Shown in pieces: positions 57,041 to 64,000 of a DNA stretch of 64,000 bases (within the stretch, counting starts at the first letter, position 1; every line of letters begins with the position of its first letter). The DNA is from UBA9865 sp035647835 (GTDB taxonomy: Bacteria > Bacillota > Dethiobacteria > Dethiobacterales > Dethiobacteraceae): positions 11,923 through 75,922 of the forward strand of contig DASRMS010000204.1 of the NCBI GenBank assembly GCA_035647835.1, given 5' to 3'. The notes below the pieces were generated by a model that worked only from the letters and a program-made list of their open reading frames with translations, was not told the origin of the DNA and did not search any database. The position numbers were made by a program, and so were the translations under genes.

Positions 57041-57066
57041 AAGTAAACAAACTTTAAGTAAACAAA
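57037..57066 (+). repeat. Perfect 15-bp tandem repeat
   Basis: CTTTAAGTAAACAAA occurs twice head to tail (57037-57051 and 57052-57066), just after the terminator tail. Confidence 0.85.
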
Positions 57067-57068
57067 AA

Positions 57069-57097
57069 AAATAGCTTCTGACAATAGGAACATTTTA
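57069..57097 (+). promoter_or_regulatory. Candidate forespore (sigma-G-like) promoter of the spoVA operon
   Basis: AAATA, a 17-bp spacer and CATTTTA (57091-57097). The -10 fits the sigma-G CATWHTA form; the -35 is only partly matched. spoVA operons are under sigma-G in Bacillus. Confidence 0.4.
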
Positions 57098-57161
57098 ACT
57101 GTAAATAGTGGTATGTAAAGGCAGATAATTTCAGATAATAAGACAAGGACGGAGGTATATA

Positions 57162-57368
57162 ATGACAGTTGCCACACAACTTAAACAAACACTAGTCTCT
57201 TTAAAAGGGGCACAGGCTACACTGCGTCTGTATGAACAACTTAGCCGACAGCAGGAAGTGCGCCATGCCTATCAGCAAGCGCTGCAGACTGTGGAAGCAG
57301 TGGTTGGTGATTTGGAAGTAAGAACAAGGGAAATTGAAAGCCAAGAACCACAGTATCAAGGCTCATAA
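57162..57368 (+). CDS. DUF1657 protein of the spoVA operon (first copy)
   Basis: A 68-residue helical protein (MTVATQLKQTLVSLKGAQATLRLYEQLSRQQEVRHAY...) ending in SQEPQYQ, the conserved tail of DUF1657. Such genes occur in spoVA operons, including the mobile spoVA2mob type linked to heat-resistant spores. Together with the second copy at 60133 it brackets the operon. A GGAGG site precedes the ATG. Confidence 0.85.
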   Translation: MTVATQLKQTLVSLKGAQATLRLYEQLSRQQEVRHAYQQALQTVEAVVGDLEVRTREIESQEPQYQGS

Positions 57369-57380
57369 AGAGGTGAAAAA

Positions 57381-58241
57381 ATGCCAGCTTGGTTAATGGT
57401 GTTACTGCGCTCAAGTGTACTGTTTGTTTTAGTTTTCTTTTTCATTCGTGTGCTGGGAACCAAACATCCTGCCAAAATGACACCTTTTCGTTTTGTCAAC
57501 TATGCGGTAATTGCTGTGATTATCGGTTTACTAGCGTCTACTGCTATCGACAGTTTCATTTTAGGTCTGGCAGCACTCTCGGTGTGGTTAGTTATGCCTT
57601 TTGTGCTCGACTATTTAGAACTACGTAGTAAAGCTGTTCATGATCTGCTGGAGGGTAAGGAAGCAATAATAATCAAACAGGGAAAAATCATGGAAGAAAA
57701 CCTCAAACGTGCTCGCCTGACTGGGGAAGAATTATTGCGAGATTTACGCGCTAAAAATATCTTTAGTATCTCTGATGTGGAATTTGCGGTTTTGGAAGCT
57801 AATGGGGAGCTTAATGTGATGCTCAAATCAGATCAGCAGCCACTGACAGCACATGATTTGGCATGGCAGGTGACGCCGCAAACGGAACCGCAAACTGTCA
57901 TCCTGGATGGCAATATCCTTAATGATCCCCTGACTGAGCTAGGTCTCAATAGTGACTGGCTGCAAACCGAATTGGTAAAAGCGGGCGTTTCTCTGGACAA
58001 TGTCTTTCTTGGTCAAGTAAATAGTGTTGGTGAGCTATATATAGATTTGTTTAACGATGCCATTAAGGTCGAGAATCCATCTGTACGGCAGGCCCTGTTT
58101 GCTACCCTGGAGAAAGCACAAGCCGATTTAACAAGCTTTTCCCTGGAAACACAGCAGGAACAGGCAAAAGCAATGTTTGCCCGCAATGCTGCCGACCTGC
58201 AAAGTGTGCTGGATGGTTTGCGACCGCACCTTTTACGCTAA
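57381..58241 (+). CDS. DUF421 (YetF-like) membrane protein with a C-terminal DUF1657-like module
   Basis: Three N-terminal membrane helices (residues ~5-85; LLRSSVLFVLVFFFIRVLGTKHPAKMTPFRFVNYAVIAVIIG) lead into the DUF421 soluble domains (LRAKNIFSISDVEFAVLEANGELNVMLK). The last ~50 residues (EKAQADLTSFSLETQQEQAKAMFARNAADLQ) resemble the DUF1657 proteins of the same operon (MKTFALETQDTQAQQTFNQLAQTLD). A DUF421-DUF1657 fusion also occurs in spoVA2mob operons. The protein is probably in the spore inner membrane. Confidence 0.85.
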   Translation: MPAWLMVLLRSSVLFVLVFFFIRVLGTKHPAKMTPFRFVNYAVIAVIIGLLASTAIDSFILGLAALSVWLVMPFVLDYLELRSKAVHDLLEGKEAIIIKQGKIMEENLKRARLTGEELLRDLRAKNIFSISDVEFAVLEANGELNVMLKSDQQPLTAHDLAWQVTPQTEPQTVILDGNILNDPLTELGLNSDWLQTELVKAGVSLDNVFLGQVNSVGELYIDLFNDAIKVENPSVRQALFATLEKAQADLTSFSLETQQEQAKAMFARNAADLQSVLDGLRPHLLR

Positions 58242-58256
58242 AGAAGGGAGCTAAAA

Positions 58257-58736
58257 ATGTCAAATAAGAAAAATAAAAAGTTATCGGCTGCACAGCAGGA
58301 ATATCAAAAATTTGCTAAAGATAGAGAACCGAAACGGCCATTGCTAACTAATTGTCTGCATGCCTTTATTGCTGGCGGCCTGATCTGTACGCTTGGTCAA
58401 TTCTTTCAGTGGTTCTATATGACTTACTTTAATTTTACCGAAATCACTGCCGGCAGCCCAACCCAAGCGACACTAATCATTATTTCTGCCCTCTTAACTA
58501 GCTTGGGCGTCTATGACCATCTGGCACAATGGGCTGGTGCCGGTACCATCGTGCCGGTAACAGGTTTTGCCAATACGATCACCTCTGCTGCCATTGAACA
58601 CCGTAGTGAAGGTTATGTCTTGGGCGTAGGCGGCAATATGTTTAAAGTTGCCGGCCCTGTCATTACCTTTGGCGTTTTTTCAGCCTTCGTGGTGGCCATC
58701 ATCAAAATTATCATCCAAAAGTTAGGTGGTATTTAA
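58257..58736 (+). CDS. spoVAC: Stage V sporulation protein AC
   Basis: SpoVAC is a membrane channel subunit for dipicolinate uptake and release in spores. This 159-residue protein has a basic N-terminus (KFAKDREPKRPLLTNCLHAFIAGGLICTLGQFFQ) and 3-4 helices with HLAQWAGAGTIVPVTGFANTITSAAIEHRSEG, the family signature. It starts 15 bases after the DUF421 gene. Confidence 0.95.
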   Translation: MSNKKNKKLSAAQQEYQKFAKDREPKRPLLTNCLHAFIAGGLICTLGQFFQWFYMTYFNFTEITAGSPTQATLIIISALLTSLGVYDHLAQWAGAGTIVPVTGFANTITSAAIEHRSEGYVLGVGGNMFKVAGPVITFGVFSAFVVAIIKIIIQKLGGI

Positions 58737-58737
58737 A

Positions 58738-59748
58738 ATGCTGCAGGGTCATCAGAGTTGGGTATTTGATAAACATCCGGTCATCATCAGTACTGGTGTG
58801 GCAGGGGGTCCTTTTGAGGCCGCGGGAGCTTTAGCTGACGATTTCGATATTCTGCATGATGACACATGGCTAGGACAGGAGAGTTTTGAAAAGGCCGAGA
58901 AAAAGTTGCTGGAAGAGGCCTGTGAAAAGGCTATCGATAAAGCAGGTATGAAAAAAGAAGATGTGCACTTCTTTTTAAGCGGTGACCTCATGAATCAAAT
59001 TATCTCCTCTAGTTTTGCCGCGAGAACATTGGGTATTCCCTATTTAGGCCTGTTCGGTGCCTGCTCCACCTCCATGGCCGGTCTGGCAGTAGCTTCATTT
59101 ATTATTAATGCTGGTGGCGCCAGCCATGTCTTGGCTGCTGCTTCCAGCCATAACAGTTCTGTTAACAAACAGTATCGCTATCCTACTGAATATGGCGCAC
59201 AAAACCCACCCACCGCACAATGGACAGTAACAGGAGCAGGAGCAGCTTTAGTGGCAGCAGCAGGTGAAGGACCGCGGGTGACAGGTGCGACAATTGGGCG
59301 CATTGTAGATCTGGGTATTTCTGATCCCTTTAATATGGGGGCAGCAATGGCCCCGGCAGCTGTTGATACTATTGAAGCACATTTCCGAGACTTTAATGTT
59401 GATGCCTCCCATTATGATTTAATTGCGACGGGGGATTTAGGAAGAGTAGGTCATAACATAGCGGGCGATTTACTGATAAAGCACGGGGTAGATATCCCTG
59501 AGGATAAGTTTACCGACTGCGGTTTACTGATTTATAAGGATAATCAGCCAGTAATTGCGGGCGGCAGCGGTTGCGCCTGTTCAGCGACAGTTACTTATGG
59601 TCACCTTTTAAATCGTATGCGCCGCGGCGAGATAAAAAGAATTTTGGTGGTTGCGACTGGTGCTTTGCTGTCACCATTATCATATCAGCAAAAGGAAAGT
59701 ATCCCCGGTATTGCCCATGCGGTAGTAATGGAGCGGGAAGGAGATTAA
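58738..59748 (+). CDS. spoVAD: Stage V sporulation protein AD
   Basis: SpoVAD is a thiolase-fold protein that binds dipicolinic acid on the spore inner membrane. The 336-residue protein shows VIISTGVAGGPFEAAGALADDFDILHDD at the start and the FGACSTSMAGLAVASF and GGSGCACSATVTYGHLL segments. ATG 58738 has TAGGTGG 8 bases upstream; a GTG at 58726 is less likely. It overlaps neither neighbour but is tightly spaced (1-2 bases on either side). Confidence 0.95.
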   Translation: MLQGHQSWVFDKHPVIISTGVAGGPFEAAGALADDFDILHDDTWLGQESFEKAEKKLLEEACEKAIDKAGMKKEDVHFFLSGDLMNQIISSSFAARTLGIPYLGLFGACSTSMAGLAVASFIINAGGASHVLAAASSHNSSVNKQYRYPTEYGAQNPPTAQWTVTGAGAALVAAAGEGPRVTGATIGRIVDLGISDPFNMGAAMAPAAVDTIEAHFRDFNVDASHYDLIATGDLGRVGHNIAGDLLIKHGVDIPEDKFTDCGLLIYKDNQPVIAGGSGCACSATVTYGHLLNRMRRGEIKRILVVATGALLSPLSYQQKESIPGIAHAVVMEREGD

Positions 59749-59749
59749 G

Positions 59750-60103
59750 ATGGAGAAGTATCTAATTGCCTTTGTCATTGGCGGTACTATTTGTGTCATC
59801 GGTCAAATAATGCTTGATGTTTTCCGCCTGACCCCAGCCCATATGACAGTCACACTAGTTGTTACCGGTGCTATTTTAGGTGGCTTGGGTCTTTATGAGC
59901 CGTTAGTTAAATTCGCCGGTGCCGGTGCGTCAGTGCCCATTAGCAGTTTCGGTAATTCGCTGGTCAAAGGAGCGTTATCTGAAGCCAAAAGCACTGGACT
60001 TGTGGGGGTGTTAACAGGAATTTTTGAAGTAACCAGTGCCGGTATTTCATCTGCTATTATTTTCGGGTTTTTGGCCTCCTTGTTTTTTAAACCAAAAGGT
60101 TAG
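59750..60103 (+). CDS. spoVAE: Stage V sporulation protein AE (SpoVAEb type)
   Basis: A 117-residue membrane protein of the SpoVAC/SpoVAEb family with FVIGGTICVIGQIMLD and VKFAGAGASVPISSFGNSLVKGALSEAKSTGLVG. With SpoVAC and SpoVAD it forms the minimal dipicolinate channel set found in Clostridia. It starts immediately after spoVAD (AGATTAAGATGG). Confidence 0.95.
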   Translation: MEKYLIAFVIGGTICVIGQIMLDVFRLTPAHMTVTLVVTGAILGGLGLYEPLVKFAGAGASVPISSFGNSLVKGALSEAKSTGLVGVLTGIFEVTSAGISSAIIFGFLASLFFKPKG

Positions 60104-60132
60104 TGACCTAGGGAGGGGAAAGGAGGGAGCAG

Positions 60133-60336
60133 ATGACAGTTGGCACACAACTTCAGCAGGCTATTGCCGGTATCCAAAGTGCTGCAGCCAGTATGAAAAC
60201 CTTTGCCTTAGAAACACAGGACACACAGGCTCAACAAACTTTTAATCAGTTGGCACAAACACTAGATACTGCTGTGGACACACTCAAGCAGCGTCAACAG
60301 TATGTCCAAAGCCAAGAACCACAGTATAAAGAATAA
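60133..60336 (+). CDS. DUF1657 protein of the spoVA operon (second copy)
   Basis: A 67-residue paralogue of the gene at 57162 (MTVGTQLQQAIAGIQSAAASMKTFALETQDTQAQQ...) with the same SQEPQYK tail. A GGAGGGAGCAG site precedes the ATG. It closes the spoVA operon, which ends at the terminator at 60343. Confidence 0.87.
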   Translation: MTVGTQLQQAIAGIQSAAASMKTFALETQDTQAQQTFNQLAQTLDTAVDTLKQRQQYVQSQEPQYKE

Positions 60337-60342
60337 AAGCAG

Positions 60343-60375
60343 AAAGCTGGAGGCCTCGCCGCCTCCAGCTTTTTC
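60343..60375 (+). terminator. Terminator of the spoVA operon
   Basis: AAAGCTGGAGGC/GCCTCCAGCTTT stem with T5. Confidence 0.95.
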
Positions 60376-60457
60376 TGTTTAAGACTAAATTCGAACGCAC
60401 TCCTGCAGCATTGTTTTACGCTAACCGTGCTATTTTGTCGTAGGCAGGGTTAAATTA

Positions 60458-60503
60458 TTGACATATGACTAAAATAACAGTAGAATGAATATGGGCATAT
60501 GCC
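60458..60503 (+). promoter_or_regulatory. Promoter of the MinD/DUF134 operon with two CATATG operators
   Basis: TTGACA (60458-60463), a 17-bp spacer, TAGAAT (60481-60486). Dyads GACATATGAC (60460-60469) and GGCATATGCC (60494-60503) lie on the -35 box and near the start point, centre to centre 34 bp. The divergent unit at 63.6 kb has the same plan. Confidence 0.75.
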
Positions 60504-60560
60504 AATAATATAGTAAGGATTTAGTGCAGACATATTTAATTAACGAGCGGGAGGTTAGCG

Positions 60561-61391
60561 ATGAAAATAGCGATTTTAAGCGGCAAAGGGGGCACAGGGA
60601 AGACAACGGTAGCGACTAGTCTTGTTGCCTCACTACCTGCATGCCAGTACATAGATTGTGATGTGGAAGAACCAAATGGTTACATATTTCTTAATCCAGA
60701 AGTGACCAACACCATTGCTGTTAATGTTAGGGTGCCTAAAGTTGATCAAGACAAATGTTCAGGTTGCGGCAGCTGTGCCGAAGCTTGTCAATTCAATGCT
60801 TTAGCTGTAGTCAAGGACAAGGTGCTTGTTTTTCCTGAAATCTGTCATCACTGTGGTGCCTGTCTGCTTGCTTGTCCAGAGGGTGCTATCTCTGAAATAG
60901 ACAGGGAAATTGGTGTAGTAGAAGCCAATGCAGATAATACCTTTTTACAGGGTAGATTGAATATAGGTGAACCCCTTAGCATCCCAGTTATTCAGCAGTT
61001 AAAAAAACACCTGCATGGTGAGTTGCCGATAATTCTCGATTGTCCGCCTGGTGCATCTTGTGCCGTTGTACAGTCAATCGAAGACTGTGATTACTGTATC
61101 TTGGTGGCAGAACCCACGCCGTTTGGTCTCCATGATTTACAAATTGCTGTGCGGCTGGTAAAACTAATGCAGATTCCCTGCGGTGTTGTGAGCAATAAAG
61201 CTACACCAGGTAATAATACGATACAAGATTTCTGTGCGGAACATGAGCTGGAGCTCCTTATGGAAATACCCTTCTCCAGAGAAATAGCTGCAGCTTACTC
61301 CCGGGGTATTTTGCCAGTAACGACCTGCCCTGAGTGGCAGGAGAAGTTCTGCGCATTATACCAGAAAGTAGAGAAGGGGGCACAAAAATGA
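60561..61391 (+). CDS. MinD/ParA-like ATPase with inserted 4Fe-4S ferredoxin domain (first copy)
   Basis: A 276-residue P-loop NTPase. The deviant Walker A KGGTGKTT is in the first 20 residues. A two-cluster ferredoxin insert (CSGCGSCAEACQFNA, CHHCGACLLACPEGA; about 72-110) lies between the P-loop and Walker A' DCPPGASC. This family occurs in pairs in anaerobes, together with NifX-like and DUF134 proteins, and is a component of the ORP complex in Desulfovibrio. It probably handles an Fe-S or Mo/Cu cofactor. ATGA overlap with the next gene. Confidence 0.9.
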   Translation: MKIAILSGKGGTGKTTVATSLVASLPACQYIDCDVEEPNGYIFLNPEVTNTIAVNVRVPKVDQDKCSGCGSCAEACQFNALAVVKDKVLVFPEICHHCGACLLACPEGAISEIDREIGVVEANADNTFLQGRLNIGEPLSIPVIQQLKKHLHGELPIILDCPPGASCAVVQSIEDCDYCILVAEPTPFGLHDLQIAVRLVKLMQIPCGVVSNKATPGNNTIQDFCAEHELELLMEIPFSREIAAAYSRGILPVTTCPEWQEKFCALYQKVEKGAQK

Positions 61392-62281
61392 AGCAAATTG
61401 CCTTTGTCAGTGGTAAAGGTGGTACAGGGAAAAGCACTTTGGTTTCCTCACTCAGCTTACTTGTAACAGATAAAATGTTAGCGGACTGTGATGTCGATGC
61501 CCCTAATCTGCACCTTTTAGTGGCAGGAAATGTCATCAAGGAAGATTACTTTTTCGGGGCAAAGGAAGCTATAATTAATGCGGAAAAATGTCAACAGTGC
61601 GGCTTATGCTCTGAGACCTGCAGGTTTGGTGCCATTAGTGACGAATTAGAAATTATACCTTTAAAATGCGAAGGTTGTGGTGCCTGTGTTTTGGTGTGTC
61701 CTCATGAGGCTATCCGTTTGGAAGAAGTGAAAACTGGCCGTACTTACCTGACAAACACGACCCAGGGTACGTTCTCACATGCGCTGCTGGATATTGGTGC
61801 CGAAGGTTCAGGTAGACTGGTAACTGAGGTTAAAAAAAATATCCTTGAGAGCTATAAGCAGGAGAAATGGCTGCTTATCGACGGCTCTCCCGGCATCGGT
61901 TGTGTAGTTATTGCCTCTATCACAGGTAGTGATGCCGTGGTCGCCGTTACAGAACCAACAAAATCTGGCGTAAGTGATTTAGAAAGAGTGTTGGGTGTAG
62001 CGCACCACTTTCAGATTCCTAGCTTCGTCTGTATTAATAAGTATAATCTTAACCTGGAGATTACGGCGCAGCTGGAAGAGTACTGCCAACTGCATAATTG
62101 TCCAGTGATTGGCAAGATACCATTTGATGAGAGTATTGTCGCAGCTCTGCAGGCAGGTAAAACACCTGTTGAAGCTGGGAACAATAAAGTTACCCAAGAA
62201 ATAATACAATTATGGCAGCGGTTAACCGCAGCTTTGGCTGAAGAAGAACCCCTTCTTACCTCTATAGGGGAAGAAGGGTGA
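61388..62281 (+). CDS. MinD/ParA-like ATPase with inserted 4Fe-4S ferredoxin domain (second copy)
   Basis: A 297-residue partner of the preceding gene: Walker A GKGGTGKSTLVSS, ferredoxin insert CQQCGLCSETCRFGA and CEGCGACVLVCPHEA, and Walker A' DGSPGIGCVVIAS. ATG 61388 overlaps the upstream stop (ATGA) and has GAAGGGGG seven bases before it; an in-frame ATG at 61334 lies inside the upstream gene and has none. The two copies probably form a heterodimer. Confidence 0.9.
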   Translation: MKQIAFVSGKGGTGKSTLVSSLSLLVTDKMLADCDVDAPNLHLLVAGNVIKEDYFFGAKEAIINAEKCQQCGLCSETCRFGAISDELEIIPLKCEGCGACVLVCPHEAIRLEEVKTGRTYLTNTTQGTFSHALLDIGAEGSGRLVTEVKKNILESYKQEKWLLIDGSPGIGCVVIASITGSDAVVAVTEPTKSGVSDLERVLGVAHHFQIPSFVCINKYNLNLEITAQLEEYCQLHNCPVIGKIPFDESIVAALQAGKTPVEAGNNKVTQEIIQLWQRLTAALAEEEPLLTSIGEEG

Positions 62282-62302
62282 TAGAAAGGGGATTAATCTG
62301 CC

Positions 62303-62770
62303 TTGGTAAGACCTACAAAATGGCGTAAAGTTGAGTTTATACCAGACCATCAGCTTTTCCGCCCCATGGATATAGATGTAACCCTAGAGAATGTTTTACA
62401 AATTGAAGAATTAGAAGCAATTCGCCTAAAAGACCTAGAAGGATTGGATCAAGAGGAATGCGCTAAAAGAATGGAAGTATCGCGGCCTACTTTTCAACGT
62501 ATTCTGAGCGCAGCTAGATTAAAAATTGCTGACAGTCTAATTAATGCTAAAGCAATTAGAATCGCAGGGGGCAATTATACTCGTAATATTTGTCCCGTTA
62601 AGTGTCTTAACTGCGGCAAGGAATGGGAAGAAAGCTATGAGAACTTTGAGAAAGTCTTAAGTGGCAAGTATAACTGCCCTGATTGTGCTTCGACACAGGT
62701 TGCCTGTGCACGGCGTGAAAAGAAAAAGTTTTGTCAGGGTCACTGCAGAAGACATGGTTTACAAGACTGA
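62303..62770 (+). CDS. DUF134 helix-turn-helix protein
   Basis: A 155-residue DUF134 member. The start VRPTKWRKVEFIPDHQLFRP, LEAIRLKDLEGLDQEECAKRMEVSRPTFQRILSAARLKIADSL (a sigma-70 region 4-like HTH) and a C-terminal zinc ribbon (CLNCGKEW...CPDC) are visible. It has the make-up of a DNA-binding regulator. Its place at the end of the MinD operon and the matching operators at both ends of the cluster make it the best candidate to control both units. Confidence 0.88.
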   Translation: MVRPTKWRKVEFIPDHQLFRPMDIDVTLENVLQIEELEAIRLKDLEGLDQEECAKRMEVSRPTFQRILSAARLKIADSLINAKAIRIAGGNYTRNICPVKCLNCGKEWEESYENFEKVLSGKYNCPDCASTQVACARREKKKFCQGHCRRHGLQD

Positions 62771-62773
62771 TAA

Positions 62774-62815
62774 AAAGCTAAAAGGGTTGAGTGCTGACTC
62801 AACCCTTTTAGCTTT
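62774..62815. terminator. Terminator after the DUF134 gene
   Basis: A 19-bp stem (arms AAAGCTAAAAGGGTTGAGT and its complement) with a GCTG loop; shared by the convergent NifX-like gene. Confidence 0.95.
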
Positions 62816-62860
62816 GTAATGAGGGGAAAATTATAACGCTGTTATGTTAGTTGTCACACC

Positions 62861-63199
62861 TTAGTGGTCGCAGGTATTGTCGCTTAGCTTCAAGGTGCTC
62901 TGAAGAAAGCTCTTAACCACTTCCTCTGGCTTGATGGCGGGAGCACCAGTCAAAACTTGTACACCTGCGGACTGAAAAAGCTGTTGTGCATGGCCACCCA
63001 TGCCGCCTGTTATAACCAGCTCAGCACCTTGTTCCCTAACCCACACGGGAAAAAGGCCTGGTTCATGAGGTGGTGGCACCAACAATTTTACCCCTTTAAT
63101 AGTTTTTTCTGTAGTGTCTACATCAAAAAAAGCAAACTTCTCACAGTGGCCAAAATGCAGACAAAGCTGGTCTTCTACCATCGGTACAGCAATAATCAT
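62861..63199 (-). CDS. NifX/NifB-like dinitrogenase-cofactor family protein (second gene of divergent unit)
   Basis: A 112-residue NifX-fold protein: MIIAVPMVEDQLCLHFGHCEKFAFFDVD, with the conserved HFGHC, and AELVITGGMGGHAQQLFQSAGVQVLTG. Such proteins bind Fe-Mo or Mo-Cu-type clusters. ATG 63199 has GAGGGAGAG upstream; an in-frame start at 63238 is within the preceding gene and lacks support. Its start is 29 bases after the upstream gene's stop. C-terminal Cys/His (TCDH) may bind metal. Confidence 0.87.
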   Translation of the reverse strand: MIIAVPMVEDQLCLHFGHCEKFAFFDVDTTEKTIKGVKLLVPPPHEPGLFPVWVREQGAELVITGGMGGHAQQLFQSAGVQVLTGAPAIKPEEVVKSFLQSTLKLSDNTCDH

Positions 63200-63228
63200 A
63201 TGTATCTCTCCCTCAATAGTGTTTTTAT

Positions 63229-63591
63229 TTATACCCAATGATCTTCTACATCGTTAGTTTCAGCTGTTTCTAGAGTACCCTCTTTAAAGCTGGTAATAGC
63301 CTCTTGTACAGTAATTTTCCGTGCTAAATGAACGGAAACATCAGTAGATTTTAATACTCTAAATGCTTTAGGTCCCACATGCCCAGTAATTATCGCCTCC
63401 GCTCCAGCATTGATCACATTTTGTGCAGCCTGAATACCTGCTCCCTGTGGGGCATTGTAAACTTGTTGGTTGTCTAATAACTTATACGTCTCATCTTCTA
63501 AATCATAAATAATAAATCTTGCTGCTCTACCAAAGCGTTCATCCATGGGATCATCCAATGTTGTTCCTTGTACACTGACAGCGACTTTCAT
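63229..63591 (-). CDS. NifX/ORP-like dinitrogenase-cofactor family protein (first gene of divergent unit)
   Basis: A 120-residue protein (MKVAVSVQGTTLDDPMDERFGRAARFIIYDLE...AGIQAAQNVINAGAEAIITGHVGPKAFRVLKSTDV), the DUF/NifX fold of the orange-protein family with the ERFGRA motif. It would carry the cofactor handled by the MinD-type ATPases of the facing operon. It is transcribed to the left from a promoter with the same CATATG architecture as that operon. Confidence 0.88.
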   Translation of the reverse strand: MKVAVSVQGTTLDDPMDERFGRAARFIIYDLEDETYKLLDNQQVYNAPQGAGIQAAQNVINAGAEAIITGHVGPKAFRVLKSTDVSVHLARKITVQEAITSFKEGTLETAETNDVEDHWV

Positions 63592-63618
63592 ATTTACCCT
63601 CCACCCAAGTAGTAATTA

Positions 63619-63663
63619 GCATATGCCCACAATCAATATACCATAGTATTGAGCATATGTCTA
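63619..63663 (-). promoter_or_regulatory. Promoter of the NifX-like unit with two CATATG operators
   Basis: Minus strand TAGACA (63658-63663), a 17-bp spacer, TATATT (63635-63640). CATATG dyads are at 63654-63659 (on the -35) and 63620-63625 (downstream of the -10), 34 bp centre to centre, as at 60458-60503. Confidence 0.75.
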
Positions 63664-64000
63664 TAACTTATTCGTAAATTTTTGCCAAAGTTAATAACTT
63701 GCGTTAGATCTCTTTCCGCAGACATACAACATCTTACATTCCCTTAGTCGCTGCTTCACACAGAATTGTTTGCCGCCGGAGAAAAAAGGTTTGATCATGG
63801 GATTAAGTATGAAAAGTCGATGGTAAGTATCAACTTCCGTCGACTATTACTATTTAATGGGTAGCTTCCTTCTCGATGGTAGGCTTAAACTGTATAAGTT
63901 AGGTCCATAGATCAAACAAGTCCAGCTTGAATCCTACATAAAAACGTAATTATTTAAAATTAAAAATATAATGCTTGTGTTTTCAAAATAGATGCGATAG
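63664..64000. other. Terminal region with no recognised gene
   Basis: The last ~340 bases hold no long frame, tRNA or clear terminator. A short inverted repeat (GTCGATGG ... CGTCGAC, 63816-63844) is present. The next gene probably begins beyond the window. Confidence 0.4.

Overview
This window looks like chromosomal DNA of an anaerobic, endospore-forming Clostridia member (Bacillota), most likely of the Peptococcaceae/Desulfotomaculum type. The reasons are a T-box leader on glyQ-glyS, a ccpN-PPDK regulator-ppdK operon, an H-type small acid-soluble spore protein, a spoVA-type operon, RNase P RNA close to trmK-yqfO, a corrinoid methyltransferase set, and paired MinD-type ATPase/ferredoxin proteins. 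No phage, insertion sequence or CRISPR array is visible. The species assignment is inference.

Layout. 1-3.6 kb: the end of a FAD/Rieske oxidoreductase (its 5' part lies outside the window), a convergent sspH and a GPH-family transporter. 3.8-13.5 kb: a housekeeping block, era-recO-DUF4342, T-box-glyQ-glyS, ccpN-PSRP-ppdK. 13.7-18 kb: a flavodoxin, dacF and an OmpR/WalK-like two-component pair. 18.7-22 kb: dnaG-rpoD and four tRNAs (Asn, Met, Glu, Val). 22.2-27.3 kb: a potassium module made of a small membrane-anchored protein, KtrB/TrkH, KtrA/TrkA and a KdpD-like kinase with a KdpE-like regulator, but no kdpFABC. 27.5-33.7 kb: a one-carbon methyl-transfer locus (URO-D type methyltransferase, MFS carrier, sigma-54 activator, corrinoid protein) with a textbook sigma-54 promoter. 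33.9-37 kb: trmK-yqfO, a zinc-ribbon coiled-coil protein and rnpB. 37-50.9 kb: mixed genes (HxlR/PNPOx pair, rmuC, HD protein, NAT, clpB, TGS-kinase, TGS-GTPase, thioredoxin/CcdA, and an NCS2 permease behind a structured leader). 51-56 kb: aconitase, a ferredoxin-like protein, and a YtpB-like terpene synthase convergent with a polyprenyl diphosphate synthase. 56.2-60.4 kb: a TPR protein and a spoVA operon with DUF1657 and DUF421 genes. 60.5-63.6 kb: two divergent transcription units carrying two MinD/ferredoxin ATPases and a DUF134 regulator on one side and two NifX/NifB-like proteins on the other.

The strongest undescribed signal is at 60.4-63.7 kb. Both outward-reading promoters of the MinD/DUF134/NifX-like cluster carry two CATATG-centred dyads, 34 bp apart in each case. 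In both, one dyad overlaps the -35 box and the other lies just past the -10 box. This looks like the operator of a small regulon, with the cluster's own DUF134 protein as the natural candidate reader. The cluster resembles the orange-protein (ORP) system of Desulfovibrio, but here it sits behind sigma-A type promoters instead of sigma-54.

Other points worth following are the unassigned terminator/antiterminator leader upstream of the NCS2 permease, the sigma-54 methyltransferase locus, a ccpN gene that seems to start at ATA or ATC, the Kdp-less KdpDE/Ktr module with repeated promoter boxes, and a spoVA operon with three DUF1657-like modules.
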